Below are positions 46,110 to 54,724 of a stretch of DNA of 64,000 bases, piece by piece; position 1 is the first letter of the stretch, and every line of letters begins with the position of its first letter. The position numbers and the translations under genes are program-made. The DNA is from Lysinibacillus sp. SGAir0095 (GTDB lineage: Bacteria > Bacillota > Bacilli > Bacillales_A > Planococcaceae). The stretch lies in assembly GCF_005491425.1 (NCBI RefSeq), contig NZ_CP028083.1, positions 1,946,001-2,010,000 on the forward strand, written 5' to 3'. The notes under the pieces were generated by a model. That model worked only from the letters and a program-made list of their open reading frames with translations, searched no databases and was not told the DNA's origin.

Positions 46110-46994
46110 TTGAACAATAGTTATATAAAATATGTAATCGCATTGCTCCTATTTGGGTCAAATGGAATTGTTGCAAGTTACATACTTTTGGACAGTTATG
46201 AAATCGTTTATTTAAGAACGTTGATCGGTAGTATATTTTTGATTTTTGTATTTTTACTCGCTAAGCAGAAAGTACATTTTTGGAAAAATAAATTGCACAT
46301 TTTGTATTTGGTGATATCAGGGGTGGCGATGGGAGCAAGTTGGTTATTTTTATTTGAAGCATACGCCGAAATTGGTGTAAGTATCGCTACTCTGGCCTAT
46401 TATTGCGGGCCTGTAATCGTCATGATTCTCTCACCAATTCTATTTAGAGAAAAAATGACAAGTGCTAAATTACTTGGATTTGTTTCGGTAATTATTGGGA
46501 TGCTCTGTGTAAACTGGAACGCTTTTACTCAAGGGGAAATCTCTTGGGGTTTGATTTACGGTATGTTGGCGGCATTGATGTATGTCGTAATGGTTATTTT
46601 TAACAAAAAGGCTATAAGCATAACAGGTGTTGAAAATGCCACTTGCCAGTTAGTTATTAGCTTTCTGACGGTTGCTATTTTTATGATCCTAAAGCAAGGA
46701 ATTTCAGTTAGTATTCTGGAAGGAAATTTGATACCAATACTCATATTGGGAGTTATAAATACTGGCATTGGTTGTTATTTATATTTTTCCTCTATTGGTG
46801 GTCTGCCGGTACAGTCAGTCTCTATTCTAGGATATTTGGAACCTCTTTCGGCATTAATTTTTTCAGCTTGCATTTTAGGAGAAAAATTAGGTTTTGTGCA
46901 AATAACTGGGGCTGTGTTGATCTTAGGAGGTGCAGCATTTGGGGAATTGTTTCGGTCGAAAAATATAATGAAGGAAAACATTGGTGAAAATTGA
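46110..46994 (+). CDS. EamA/DMT-family transporter (module 2)
   Basis: A 294-aa polytopic protein with ten TM helices in two EamA repeats (FGSNGIVASYILLDSYEIVYLR at the start; LGYLEPLSALIFSACILGEKLG near 250). The TTG start at 46110 follows AAGGTGAT by 5 nt. Its sequence is quite different from the module-1 EamA, although the two LysR regulators are close, so the transporters have diverged more or have been exchanged. The substrate is unknown. Confidence 0.85.
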   Translation: MNNSYIKYVIALLLFGSNGIVASYILLDSYEIVYLRTLIGSIFLIFVFLLAKQKVHFWKNKLHILYLVISGVAMGASWLFLFEAYAEIGVSIATLAYYCGPVIVMILSPILFREKMTSAKLLGFVSVIIGMLCVNWNAFTQGEISWGLIYGMLAALMYVVMVIFNKKAISITGVENATCQLVISFLTVAIFMILKQGISVSILEGNLIPILILGVINTGIGCYLYFSSIGGLPVQSVSILGYLEPLSALIFSACILGEKLGFVQITGAVLILGGAAFGELFRSKNIMKENIGEN

Positions 46995-47374
46995 GTGACG
47001 TATATTACTCTAAATCAAGTTTTTCAATGAATAATATCCCGAAAATATGGATTCAGTCAGAAAGTTTCTATTTATTCTTTGCTGCTTCTATTAATGATAT
47101 AGATTTTATAATTCCTATTATTTAGTGATAGGTGCTTATTTATTTTATCTTTTGTTTCTATAGTGGTCATAAAACCTTTCATTATTAGCTTTAATGTTAT
47201 AATTTAACAAATGGTTGAGAGTAAAGATAATGACGAATGATTAAATGTTTTTCATATACTTTCACATTTAGTACAAAATACGTAGGATTTGTTTGAAAAA
47301 GAAAACAAGGAGGAATAGATACAGAAAAAGACGAAGTTGAAGTGGAAAACCACTTCATTTAAGAGGAGAACCAT
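46995..47374 (+). other. 380-nt gap with an extended -10 and a leader hairpin
   Basis: Non-coding. An extended -10 TGTTATAAT lies at 47195-47203. A perfect 8-bp hairpin TGAAGTGG-AAAA-CCACTTCA (47338-47357) sits just upstream of the AGAGGAG SD of the DUF421 gene. An orphan SD-like AAGGAGG near 47307 has no usable start. Confidence 0.4.
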
Positions 47375-47830
47375 ATGGAAGAAATGAGTCAGATTTTAGT
47401 TGAATTTCCGCTAGTTTTATTCTTGATGTTTATCGTTTTTCGTTTGATGGGAAGTAAAGAATTAAACCAATCGACCCCGATTGACTTTGCGTTTATGGTA
47501 CTTTTGACAAGTATTGGCTGGGATGTGACGATTAGCCAGGATTTTCCTTTATGGTTTACGTTCGTGTTAATTATTTTATTAGTGGCGATGATCTATCTAT
47601 TTGATTTAATTACTAGTAAGTCAAAAAGAGCAGAAAAAATCATAATCGGAGAACCCCTTCTCCTTATCGAAGACGGGGAAATCGTTGAGAAGGCCTTAAA
47701 AAAGGTACGACTTTCAGAAGATGAGCTACTGGCACTTTTACGATTAAAAGGCTTTTTTTTACTAGAGAATATAGAACTATGCTATCTAGAATTTAACGGA
47801 GATATATCAGTGAAACCAAAAGAGGGATAA
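47375..47830 (+). CDS. DUF421 (YetF-type) membrane protein, short form
   Basis: A 151-aa protein with about three TM helices (residues 8-80) followed by the start of the cytosolic YetF domain (IIIGEPLLLIEDGEIVEKALKKVRLSEDELLALLRLKG, starting about 90). FRLMGSKELNQSTPIDFAF is the family hallmark. Most DUF421 proteins have about 200-230 aa; this ends after the first soluble repeat. The role is unknown; some homologs affect spore or membrane properties. SD AGAGGAG precedes the ATG. Confidence 0.78.
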   Translation: MEEMSQILVEFPLVLFLMFIVFRLMGSKELNQSTPIDFAFMVLLTSIGWDVTISQDFPLWFTFVLIILLVAMIYLFDLITSKSKRAEKIIIGEPLLLIEDGEIVEKALKKVRLSEDELLALLRLKGFFLLENIELCYLEFNGDISVKPKEG

Positions 47831-47966
47831 TACTACACCGTCTTAAAAGGAATATTATATATTTTGAAACAAAATGGTGCAATTTTTATAAAAGAAAAGT
47901 AGCTTTTTGTAGTTGATAAAGGAATTCATTTTATTAAAGTCTTATTTTAAAAGGGGTTAAGTTTCT

Positions 47967-48593
47967 TTGAGCCATAATATGCATATTCAATATCATCGTA
48001 AATATGGGTGGGATTTAGTTGATAGCAAGGCAATGTTGAATTTTGCGAGCAAGCAAAGTAAGCAGCTGAAGATTTTGAGTTATGGATGTCATTTAGATTA
48101 TAAGGCGATTCAAAAGTTAATAAAGGATTTATCGTTAGCTGGAGGTAAAAGGGAAAATGAAAACTTAATCGATATTAACTTTGAATCCTATGATGCAAAT
48201 TCAATTTTTCATAACAATCATGGTTATTATATTGATCTTTTTAATATTGAACCCATTCAGTTAATAGAGTTTGAAAACGAGTTGCATAAACTTAAAAGTA
48301 AACACATACGTTGTGATTTCAATATTCGTGGTCATTATGAAGTACAGCTTGATGGAAAAGAGTATTCAACACTTGTATACAAAACAATAGAATTTTCAGC
48401 TGTTTATCGAGAAGCTCTAGCTGGCCGTTACTTATTTTTTATTGATAATGAATCAGAAGATAATTATGAAATTAGATGTAAAATACATTTATTGCCAGAA
48501 AACTTACAATCGCTAACACTACCTTTAAATATTACAGAAATGCAAAAAGTGATTTTTATAAAAGATTGGATTCGTCAAATACTAGCTTATTAA
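47967..48593 (+). CDS. Uncharacterised 208-aa protein
   Basis: Not recognised. The TTG start follows AAGGGG. It is soluble, with an N-terminal His/Tyr-rich stretch (HNMHIQYHRKYGWDL), a mixed alpha/beta body and no motif I can name. Repeated His and Gly-His-Tyr positions (GYYIDLF, GHYEVQLDG) could hint at metal or nucleotide binding but are weak. It lies alone between the DUF421 gene and an ArsR-type gene. A 6-bp GC hairpin (48647-48661) follows it. Confidence 0.55.
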   Translation: MSHNMHIQYHRKYGWDLVDSKAMLNFASKQSKQLKILSYGCHLDYKAIQKLIKDLSLAGGKRENENLIDINFESYDANSIFHNNHGYYIDLFNIEPIQLIEFENELHKLKSKHIRCDFNIRGHYEVQLDGKEYSTLVYKTIEFSAVYREALAGRYLFFIDNESEDNYEIRCKIHLLPENLQSLTLPLNITEMQKVIFIKDWIRQILAY

Positions 48594-48646
48594 TTTAAAA
48601 GTAGAACTTTTATCATTCTTTTCGTAGGGAAAAAATCCATTCGCAT

Positions 48647-48664
48647 AGGGGGTATCCCCCTTTA
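48647..48664 (+). terminator. Short GC-rich hairpin
   Basis: AGGGGG-TAT-CCCCCT followed by TTAATAAAA. The 3-nt loop and poor T tract make termination uncertain. Confidence 0.4.
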
Positions 48665-48681
48665 ATAAAAATTAGTATTGT

Positions 48682-49371
48682 TCAAATGTAGATACCTAAA
48701 ATTTCATGTAATTGCTTTTTCCCTAATTCGGTAACTCTTACAGCTCTGTCAGGTAGCTTTTCGATCCAATGAAGTTCTAGCAGACGTATTAAAACTGCTT
48801 GTCCTAAAGAACCTGCTAGATGATAGCGTCTTTCGCTCCAATCAAGGCACTTTCTAGCAAAATGTCTTCGCTTTGTTCGCAACGAATCAAGATTAATTTC
48901 GAAATCATTGAAGAACTGCTCTCCAATATCTGTTACTTTAAAATCAACTTGATCTTCGATTAGATACCCTCTCTCAACAAAAGCATTTGTTAAAGCGACT
49001 CCTAGTTGCCCAGCTAAATGATCGTAACAAGTTCGAGCAATTTTAATTTTCTCAGCTCTTGATGAATCCTTTAATGATTTTATCTGTGGAGGAGGAGCAA
49101 TAACTGTCAATGTCTCAATTGCTTGAGCAACATTAGAATTTGCTAGGCGATAGTAACGATGTCTCCCGTGTTTTTCCACCCGAACGAGTTCACCTTCAAC
49201 CAACTTCGATAGATGCCCACTCGCTGTTTGTAGTGTAATACTTGCTTTCCTAGCTAATTCATTCGCTGGAAGTCCGTCAAGGCCTAGTAGAGCTTCCAAC
49301 ATTGCAGCTCTAGATGAGTCTGCCATTAGTTTCGCGACATATGAAAAATCCGGTCTACTTCCCATTGTCAT
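48682..49371 (-). CDS. ArsR-type winged-helix regulator with C-terminal domain
   Basis: A 229-aa regulator. The N-terminal ArsR-like HTH (MADSSRAAMLEALLGLDGLPANELARKASITLQTASGHLSKLVEG, then a basic wing GRHRYYRLAN) is followed by a second domain with ARTCYDHLAGQLGVAL and KCLDWSERRYHLAGSLG, typical of a large ArsR subgroup of unknown ligand. The ATG is preceded by AAGGGGGATGAC. Divergent from a DinB-like gene (67-nt or larger gap), which may be its target. Confidence 0.85.
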   Translation of the reverse strand: MTMGSRPDFSYVAKLMADSSRAAMLEALLGLDGLPANELARKASITLQTASGHLSKLVEGELVRVEKHGRHRYYRLANSNVAQAIETLTVIAPPPQIKSLKDSSRAEKIKIARTCYDHLAGQLGVALTNAFVERGYLIEDQVDFKVTDIGEQFFNDFEINLDSLRTKRRHFARKCLDWSERRYHLAGSLGQAVLIRLLELHWIEKLPDRAVRVTELGKKQLHEILGIYI

Positions 49372-49452
49372 CCCCCTTAAACATTTATAGTTCGATTATA
49401 ACCGAAGTTTTCATATGCTACTATTCTATTATCTAATTTGAGAGGGGATAGA

Positions 49453-49932
49453 ATGATGAATGTGAATGCGTTAATAATACTTAATATTGAAGAGGTAAGA
49501 CGTAGAAGTATAAAAGTTTGGAAGGCAATACCCAATCAGTTGTTAACTTGGAAACCTGATCAAGAGGCTTTAACTTGTGCTGAAATGATAAGGCATGTGT
49601 TAGAAAGTGAGTTTCTATATCATCAAATTCTAATTGAAGGAGGTACTAAAACATTGTCCGATTTATCTACTCCATTCGAAAACAAAGAATTTACTACGAT
49701 AGAGGCTGAACTTGAACTAGCTAAAACTGGTCGAGAAGATTTTATAAATTACATTAAATCGCTAAATGTAGATGAATTAGAGAATATTAAAATTGACCGT
49801 TCCGATATCGGCTATATTAGAACGCTTGGGGATATGCTTTTACGAATCGCTTATCATGAATCTGTACATGCTGGCCAGTTATTAGACTATATGAGAACAA
49901 TGGGAGTAGAACGTCCTCTTATATGGGATTGA
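49453..49932 (+). CDS. DinB-like protein
   Basis: A 159-aa four-helix-bundle protein. Candidate metal His residues are in AEMIRHVLESEFLYHQ and in AYHESVHAGQLLDYMR. ATG 49453 is about 6 nt after GAGAGGGG; ATG 49456 is an alternative, and an upstream TTG lies 5' of the SD. Weakly similar in layout to the DinB-like gene at 42636. Divergent from an ArsR-type regulator. Confidence 0.82.
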   Translation: MMNVNALIILNIEEVRRRSIKVWKAIPNQLLTWKPDQEALTCAEMIRHVLESEFLYHQILIEGGTKTLSDLSTPFENKEFTTIEAELELAKTGREDFINYIKSLNVDELENIKIDRSDIGYIRTLGDMLLRIAYHESVHAGQLLDYMRTMGVERPLIWD

Positions 49933-50044
49933 GAATGTAAAATTAATAGAAAAATATGTTTGCGCACTTTCATTCGAAATAGGATTAATATCTTCATATC
50001 TGATAAATTATCAAAAATCATATTAGGATTTTATGAAGACTTCT

Positions 50045-50076
50045 AAGCCTCCTAAATCTATTTCAGGAGGCTTTTT
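50045..50076 (+). terminator. Terminator after the DinB-like gene
   Basis: A perfect 9-bp stem AAGCCTCCT / AGGAGGCTT with TTTTT. Confidence 0.85.
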
Positions 50077-50145
50077 ATTTGTCTATGTCTTAAATTTCAA
50101 CTCATTAATTGGAATGATATATAATTCACGTATAAAAGTGAATCC

Positions 50146-50682
50146 CTATCCATAAGTCTGTTTGAATTTATTCATAACGTACTTAAAGACCACTGCAATC
50201 ATGAAATATGGTAAAAATGAATAGATATGTTTCCATTGATATAGTTGATATATTTGTAACCACACCAACAATGGTTCCAAAATGAAAGCGAAAACTATCG
50301 CAACTATTGTGACAGCGATTAAAAAAGGTTTCCAGGTTTTAAAATACTGATAAACAATCATATAAATAATTGGCATTTGTATAAAGTGAACTTCAATAAT
50401 TATAGGGAAAGGTGTTAACGTGTGTTTATAGCTCCATAGCATTAAGAAAACACCAATCGAATCCAGTAATATCGTTAAAGTAGAAATCATAAATCCATAT
50501 GTAAGAATTTCGAAAATTCTCTTTTTGTCTAAAAGAATAACCCAAACAATAAAAAGGGCAATCGATGTAACTAACAGAACCCACCAACTGAATGTGAATA
50601 AAGTTTCATTTAACCAAAATTCAATTTGAGTGTCTCTGAACTCTCGTCTTAACTTATTTAACTCTTGCCAACTGGTTAGCAT
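50146..50682 (-). CDS. CBO0543 family membrane protein
   Basis: A 178-aa protein with about five TM helices of the CBO0543 family of unknown function; the segment ILLDSIGVFLMLWSYKHTLTPFP is characteristic. The ATG at 50682 is chosen because GGGAGA lies 8 nt upstream; a longer reading from a GTG at 50742 has its only SD overlapping the start. The gene stands alone. Confidence 0.7.
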   Translation of the reverse strand: MLTSWQELNKLRREFRDTQIEFWLNETLFTFSWWVLLVTSIALFIVWVILLDKKRIFEILTYGFMISTLTILLDSIGVFLMLWSYKHTLTPFPIIIEVHFIQMPIIYMIVYQYFKTWKPFLIAVTIVAIVFAFILEPLLVWLQIYQLYQWKHIYSFLPYFMIAVVFKYVMNKFKQTYG

Positions 50683-50742
50683 ATTAAAATTCTCCCATAT
50701 TGAAATTAATGTCGATATACGATTGACTAATTTGATGCCCAC

Positions 50743-51056
50743 CTATGATAGAAGCAGAATAGAACAAATATTATTTTTTCAAAATCCGTTATGTTCCACT
50801 ATAAGCTGTGTACAATTAACCAAATGTATACTAAAAAATTATAGTGGTGACTGTTCAGAAAGTAACATATTTCACCTATTACATCACTCTCCAAAAATAG
50901 AAGTAATTAAACGTCTATCCTTTACTCGTAGTAAAGGATCAAGCTAAAAGGAGCTGCTCCAAATGTATGGAAGCGTGTTAACGGACACATAATAATTTAA
51001 GAAAAGTATGGTTAAATATACACTTTTTTAGTTTCCAGAGGGAGCAGAAGATGTAA
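50743..51056 (+). promoter_or_regulatory. 314-nt region with a perfect 10-bp palindrome
   Basis: ATCCTTTACT (50917-50926), CGT, AGTAAAGGAT (50930-50939) is a perfect inverted repeat with no T tract. It is probably an operator or a leader hairpin for the following pair of membrane-protein genes. No coding sequence with an SD was seen. Confidence 0.45.
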
Positions 51057-51845
51057 ATGCACAATTATACCAATGATAATTCCACTAGAAGATTTAAAGC
51101 CCATGTAAGTGCGATTGGAACAACTCAACTGCACTTAAGGAATCCTTATATTATTGCTTGGTGGTCTGCTGCATTCCCTGGTTTTGGTCATCTCCTCTTA
51201 TCCAAATATCTTAGAGGATATTCCCTCTGTATATGGGAGATTCTTGTAAATAATATGTCTCATATTAATCACGCAATTGTGTATTCTTTTAATGGAGATA
51301 TTCATATGGCGAAAGCGATACTAGAACCCAGATGGCTACTTTTGTATCTACCTGTCTATATTTTTGCCATTTGGGATAGTTATCGAACCTCTGTGGATAT
51401 GAACAAAATTTTTATTCTAGCAGAACGAGAAAATGCCAACTTTAACACTTACATTATGGGTGCTTTGGAGATCAATTATTTGGATAAAAGAAGACCGCTG
51501 ATGGCGATATTATGGTCCCTATTTACACCAGGATTGGGTCAACTATATATTCACCGAGTAGTCACAGCTATTTTTTTGGTGACTTCAATGATTGTTTTTG
51601 TGTACTTTTCCAATGTTCTTATCGCTGTTCATAGCCTCTTCCTAGGAGATTTTGTACAAGCGACAAAAGCTTTAAACCCGCAGTGGTATATGTTTCTTCC
51701 ATCGCTCATAGGTTTTGGCGTTTATGATGCTTACATTAATACAGTGGAGAACAATAAGCTGTTCGAAAGTGAGCAACGAAAATTTCTTCAGAAGAACTAT
51801 CAACAATATCGAATACAACTATCAGCATCTGATGAGGTGAAGTAA
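51057..51845 (+). CDS. Duplicated TM2-like membrane protein
   Basis: A 262-aa membrane protein built from two similar halves. Each has a basic or acidic lead, then a TM2-like hairpin: NPYIIAWWSAAFPGFGHLLL (about 29) and RRPLMAILWSLFTPGLGQLY (about 143). The FPGFGHLLL and TPGLGQLYI cores and later W.L.LP/W.MFLPS.. segments with .YRTSV/.YINTVE..K repeat in order, so it is an internal duplication. SD GGGAG lies 12 nt before the ATG. In operon with the next gene (2-nt gap). Function unknown. Confidence 0.68.
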   Translation: MHNYTNDNSTRRFKAHVSAIGTTQLHLRNPYIIAWWSAAFPGFGHLLLSKYLRGYSLCIWEILVNNMSHINHAIVYSFNGDIHMAKAILEPRWLLLYLPVYIFAIWDSYRTSVDMNKIFILAERENANFNTYIMGALEINYLDKRRPLMAILWSLFTPGLGQLYIHRVVTAIFLVTSMIVFVYFSNVLIAVHSLFLGDFVQATKALNPQWYMFLPSLIGFGVYDAYINTVENNKLFESEQRKFLQKNYQQYRIQLSASDEVK

Positions 51846-51846
51846 A

Positions 51847-52308
51847 TTGCAAGTTTTTTCTACCTTCGAGCATTCAACATATCTTGAGTTAGCGATTACG
51901 GCTATAGAGAAAATAGGTATTCAAAAAAACAATATTCTTGCTGTACCGCTTATGAACCGAGTCGAAGAAAGAAGATTATTTGATACACTTCATCGAGCTG
52001 ATGGCATCAGTTTGTTTGATAAGGGGGCAGCTATCGGAACTGCCTTTTCGGTTATTGGGGCAAGTATTGGATTTGTCCTAGAATGGGGTCCGATTTTTTG
52101 GGGAGTAATAGGTGGAGCAACTGGATTTATAATTGGTTTTATGATTGATTATATTTTTTATAAAGTAATTCATAAAAGAAAAAGGCTGAAAAGGGGAAAG
52201 TATTCAGAAGTAGTTTTAATAATCAATTGCCCCAATGACCTTGTTGAGAAAGTGGAACAGTTACTTTGGGATCATTTAGCTTTAGGGGTAGCTAAATTAG
52301 AAGCTTAA
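51847..52308 (+). CDS. Small membrane protein with glycine-zipper hairpin
   Basis: A 153-aa protein. A soluble N-terminal domain (1-65) precedes a Gly-rich hydrophobic hairpin (GAAIGTAFSVIGASIGFVLE and GVIGGATGFIIGFMIDYIFY), a basic patch HKRKRLKRGKY and a C-terminal tail of ferredoxin-like pattern (SEVVLIINCPNDLVEKVEQLL). The TTG start follows GAGGTGAAG and overlaps the previous gene's end region, so the two are coupled. No family assigned. Confidence 0.65.
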   Translation: MQVFSTFEHSTYLELAITAIEKIGIQKNNILAVPLMNRVEERRLFDTLHRADGISLFDKGAAIGTAFSVIGASIGFVLEWGPIFWGVIGGATGFIIGFMIDYIFYKVIHKRKRLKRGKYSEVVLIINCPNDLVEKVEQLLWDHLALGVAKLEA

Positions 52309-52456
52309 TAATTTTTAAATTCATAGGTGGATATAATTGAATCACTGAAATGAAAATACGAGTATAAAAAATGATAACACCATAGTACAAATTAGTTTCA
52401 ACCATTGAAGAGTCAAATTCCTTCAATTACAATCTGATAGAAGTGAGGATGCATAT

Positions 52457-52495
52457 AAAAAAGACGATTCTTCTGTTCAAGAAATCGTCTTTTTT
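52457..52495. terminator. Bidirectional terminator
   Basis: A perfect 13-bp stem AAAAAAGACGATT / AATCGTCTTTTTT between the TM2-like operon and the convergent yndJ-like gene. Confidence 0.88.
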
Positions 52496-52509
52496 GTTCG
52501 GTAGTACTT

Positions 52510-54117
52510 TCAACAATGAGGTATTTTGGTAATGAGGTAGTTGATTTTTAAAAAAGGAATGGAAAAAATCCACATATTATGTTGCGCATAAAGTTTTCCA
52601 TCGGCTGTTTCCTTGACATGAAAGGTTTCTTCTAATGGCAATGCAAGTAGGTACTTGTTCCAGGCTAAATAGATACCCGTATCCAAATTTCCGTGCTGTT
52701 TTTTGCTAGATATTTGAAGTTCATTACCAATCTGTTTCAATTCTAAGATCCCAACCATCGATGACCATGGAAGTGGAAGAGCTATGTTCATAAAGGTATG
52801 ATTTTTCGTTCGGTGCCATGAATACAAAGCGACGAAGGTAACTTTATCATTAATTTTTCGTACCCAAGCTCTTGGGCGGCTTCTACCATCTAAAGCTTCG
52901 TCGATCTTTATGATGTCGCCAGTCATTTCAATCTGTTTACCTGATAGAGGTAAATTGATTTGTTGAATAAATGAACTGAATAAACGATAGATGACAGCAA
53001 AGGGCTTGAACCAATTTTTCCATTTGATTTCAGCATAAAGTCGATAATCTAGTGTATTCTCATAAAAATCACGAACTGCTGGGGCGAGCGAATTTACATT
53101 GATATGGGGCTCATAGATGGTCATCTCGTCCACTAATCCACTATAAGAACATGATGCTTCTTGATTCTTGATTTCATTAAGAATCCTTTCCCCAATAACC
53201 ATGGTCCCTCGTATTTTACTAACCGGGAAAATTCTTTTTTCTGCTTTTGTCGGAGGTACTAAAATAGACCATCCAAAAACACCTAATAAAGCAAACAGAA
53301 CACAATTGAAGAATCCGTGGAATTGGAGCATGAAATTTAAACTAATAGAATAATCCTTCGACAGACGTCCAAAGGCATATAAAAAGGAAAATAAAATGGT
53401 TACGCCTAAAGACCCGAATGATAAAAAAATCAGCCCTTTTTGCAATCTTTGCTTAAACGGGACTCGCAAAGAAAATAAGATAAAAGTATAGATTCCTATA
53501 ATATAGAACACAACTGACAGCCATTCGATCCACACAGAAAAAGTAATGCCAATTGCCAGGATGATAGGTGATATTAATATAATACCAGCTGCTAAAGGGT
53601 AGAAAGTTGGCTTATAAAGTCTACCAAGCAAGCCTACAAAGATGGGCAATAAAAATGCTGCATAATGAAAATGAATCGCAGTCAACCAAGTAATAATCGA
53701 TGAAAATCCTGTATCCATGTTGGTGATATGTGCAAAGAACCACATCCCACCAATTGATAAGTTTAAAAGAGCTATATCGATGCAAAATTCTTCAAAAAGA
53801 ACAAAACCCCTTGTTAAAAAGCGGCTTATCCCATAGGAAGCAACGATACAAGTAAATAACAAATAAATAGCTGCAAGTAAATAATCCCAAACCGAAACAT
53901 TTGTCAGATGTAAAAGAATCACTGAAATATAAGCTGGCATGGAAAAATAAGAATAGTATCTTTCGAACCAATCGTTCTTTCTCACAATCATTTTTAACGT
54001 CAGAGGAACATAGACGACTTGGGCAACTGTCAGCATTAATAGATAAGGTGAATCTTGTCCAAAAAATACAGCAACTAAAAACAATACAATCGAAAAGATT
54101 AGACTTTTATTTCTCAA
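52510..54117 (-). CDS. yndJ: YndJ-like membrane protein
   Basis: A membrane protein of about 535 aa: nine or ten TM helices (residues 1-300) and a soluble C-terminal part of about 230 residues with a beta-rich pattern. The length and the order yndG-yndH-yndJ match Bacillus subtilis. The TTG at 54117 is proposed because AAGGAG lies 12 nt upstream inside the yndH end; ATG 54138 and TTG 54156 lack a good SD. The gene overlaps the end of yndH. Function unknown. Confidence 0.72.
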   Translation of the reverse strand: MRNKSLIFSIVLFLVAVFFGQDSPYLLMLTVAQVVYVPLTLKMIVRKNDWFERYYSYFSMPAYISVILLHLTNVSVWDYLLAAIYLLFTCIVASYGISRFLTRGFVLFEEFCIDIALLNLSIGGMWFFAHITNMDTGFSSIITWLTAIHFHYAAFLLPIFVGLLGRLYKPTFYPLAAGIILISPIILAIGITFSVWIEWLSVVFYIIGIYTFILFSLRVPFKQRLQKGLIFLSFGSLGVTILFSFLYAFGRLSKDYSISLNFMLQFHGFFNCVLFALLGVFGWSILVPPTKAEKRIFPVSKIRGTMVIGERILNEIKNQEASCSYSGLVDEMTIYEPHINVNSLAPAVRDFYENTLDYRLYAEIKWKNWFKPFAVIYRLFSSFIQQINLPLSGKQIEMTGDIIKIDEALDGRSRPRAWVRKINDKVTFVALYSWHRTKNHTFMNIALPLPWSSMVGILELKQIGNELQISSKKQHGNLDTGIYLAWNKYLLALPLEETFHVKETADGKLYAQHNMWIFSIPFLKINYLITKIPHC

Positions 54118-54718
54118 TGGGATTGAACTCTCCTTCATATGAGAAAATGTGACCAATTAACGGATTCCTGACATTCACAGATATTTGAAAAACGCCCTTT
54201 TCTTCGCAATATTTTTCAGTAATCGTTGCTAAGCCCTGAAATATTTTGGGTAAAGGTAATTCGAGATTTCCTAGAACCAATCTTTGTTTGCTGGATACAA
54301 TTTTCAAAAATCCCTCTGAAGAAACAATAAAGACTAAATCTGAATATAAAATACTTGGTTCCCCTAAATAATCTTTTATCAACCTTCTTTTGGAATCAAA
54401 ACTCATAAGGGCATTAAAATATCTTGTCTTCTCCCCAAAATAAAATACTCTTTCCCAATGGATTTGTTCTTCACCGTTTGCTCCAACCAAAGGTGTATTC
54501 AATAGTTTAAAGGGGATATTAGTTCCGTATTCAGGGAAAAGTAGTTTTCTTTTTATACCAAGCCAAAATAATGGATAGAGAAATTTTGGTCCCACTTTTA
54601 TTCTTTTCATCACACCTTCTGCCTGGAAGGGGCGATCATCTAAAAATTCATATCTCTTTTGCAACATCTGGTGTAACCTATAAAACTCTTTATCCAATAC
54701 CTTTTTAAATACTGACAT
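54107..54718 (-). CDS. yndH: DUF4166 protein, YndH-like
   Basis: A 203-aa protein of the DUF4166 family. The block FQAEGVMKRIKVGPKFLYPLF (about 32-52), HWERVFYFGEKTRYFNALM (about 88-106) and a C-terminal beta-rich half are conserved. No TM helix is certain (one borderline hydrophobic stretch FLYPLFWLGI). The function is unknown. It sits 6 nt from yndG and overlaps yndJ, so the three are one operon. Confidence 0.75.
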   Translation of the reverse strand: MSVFKKVLDKEFYRLHQMLQKRYEFLDDRPFQAEGVMKRIKVGPKFLYPLFWLGIKRKLLFPEYGTNIPFKLLNTPLVGANGEEQIHWERVFYFGEKTRYFNALMSFDSKRRLIKDYLGEPSILYSDLVFIVSSEGFLKIVSSKQRLVLGNLELPLPKIFQGLATITEKYCEEKGVFQISVNVRNPLIGHIFSYEGEFNPIEK

Positions 54719-54724
54719 TATTTC

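Noticed and set aside
47338-47357. Hairpin TGAAGTGG-AAAA-CCACTTCA as a terminator of an upstream gene
   Set aside because: It is followed by the SD of the DUF421 gene and has no T tract; kept only as a leader hairpin.
50630-50947. 105-codon plus-strand frame upstream of the TM2-like gene
   Set aside because: It overlaps the CBO0543 gene on the opposite strand, has no SD, and ends within the palindrome region; its composition is not protein-like.
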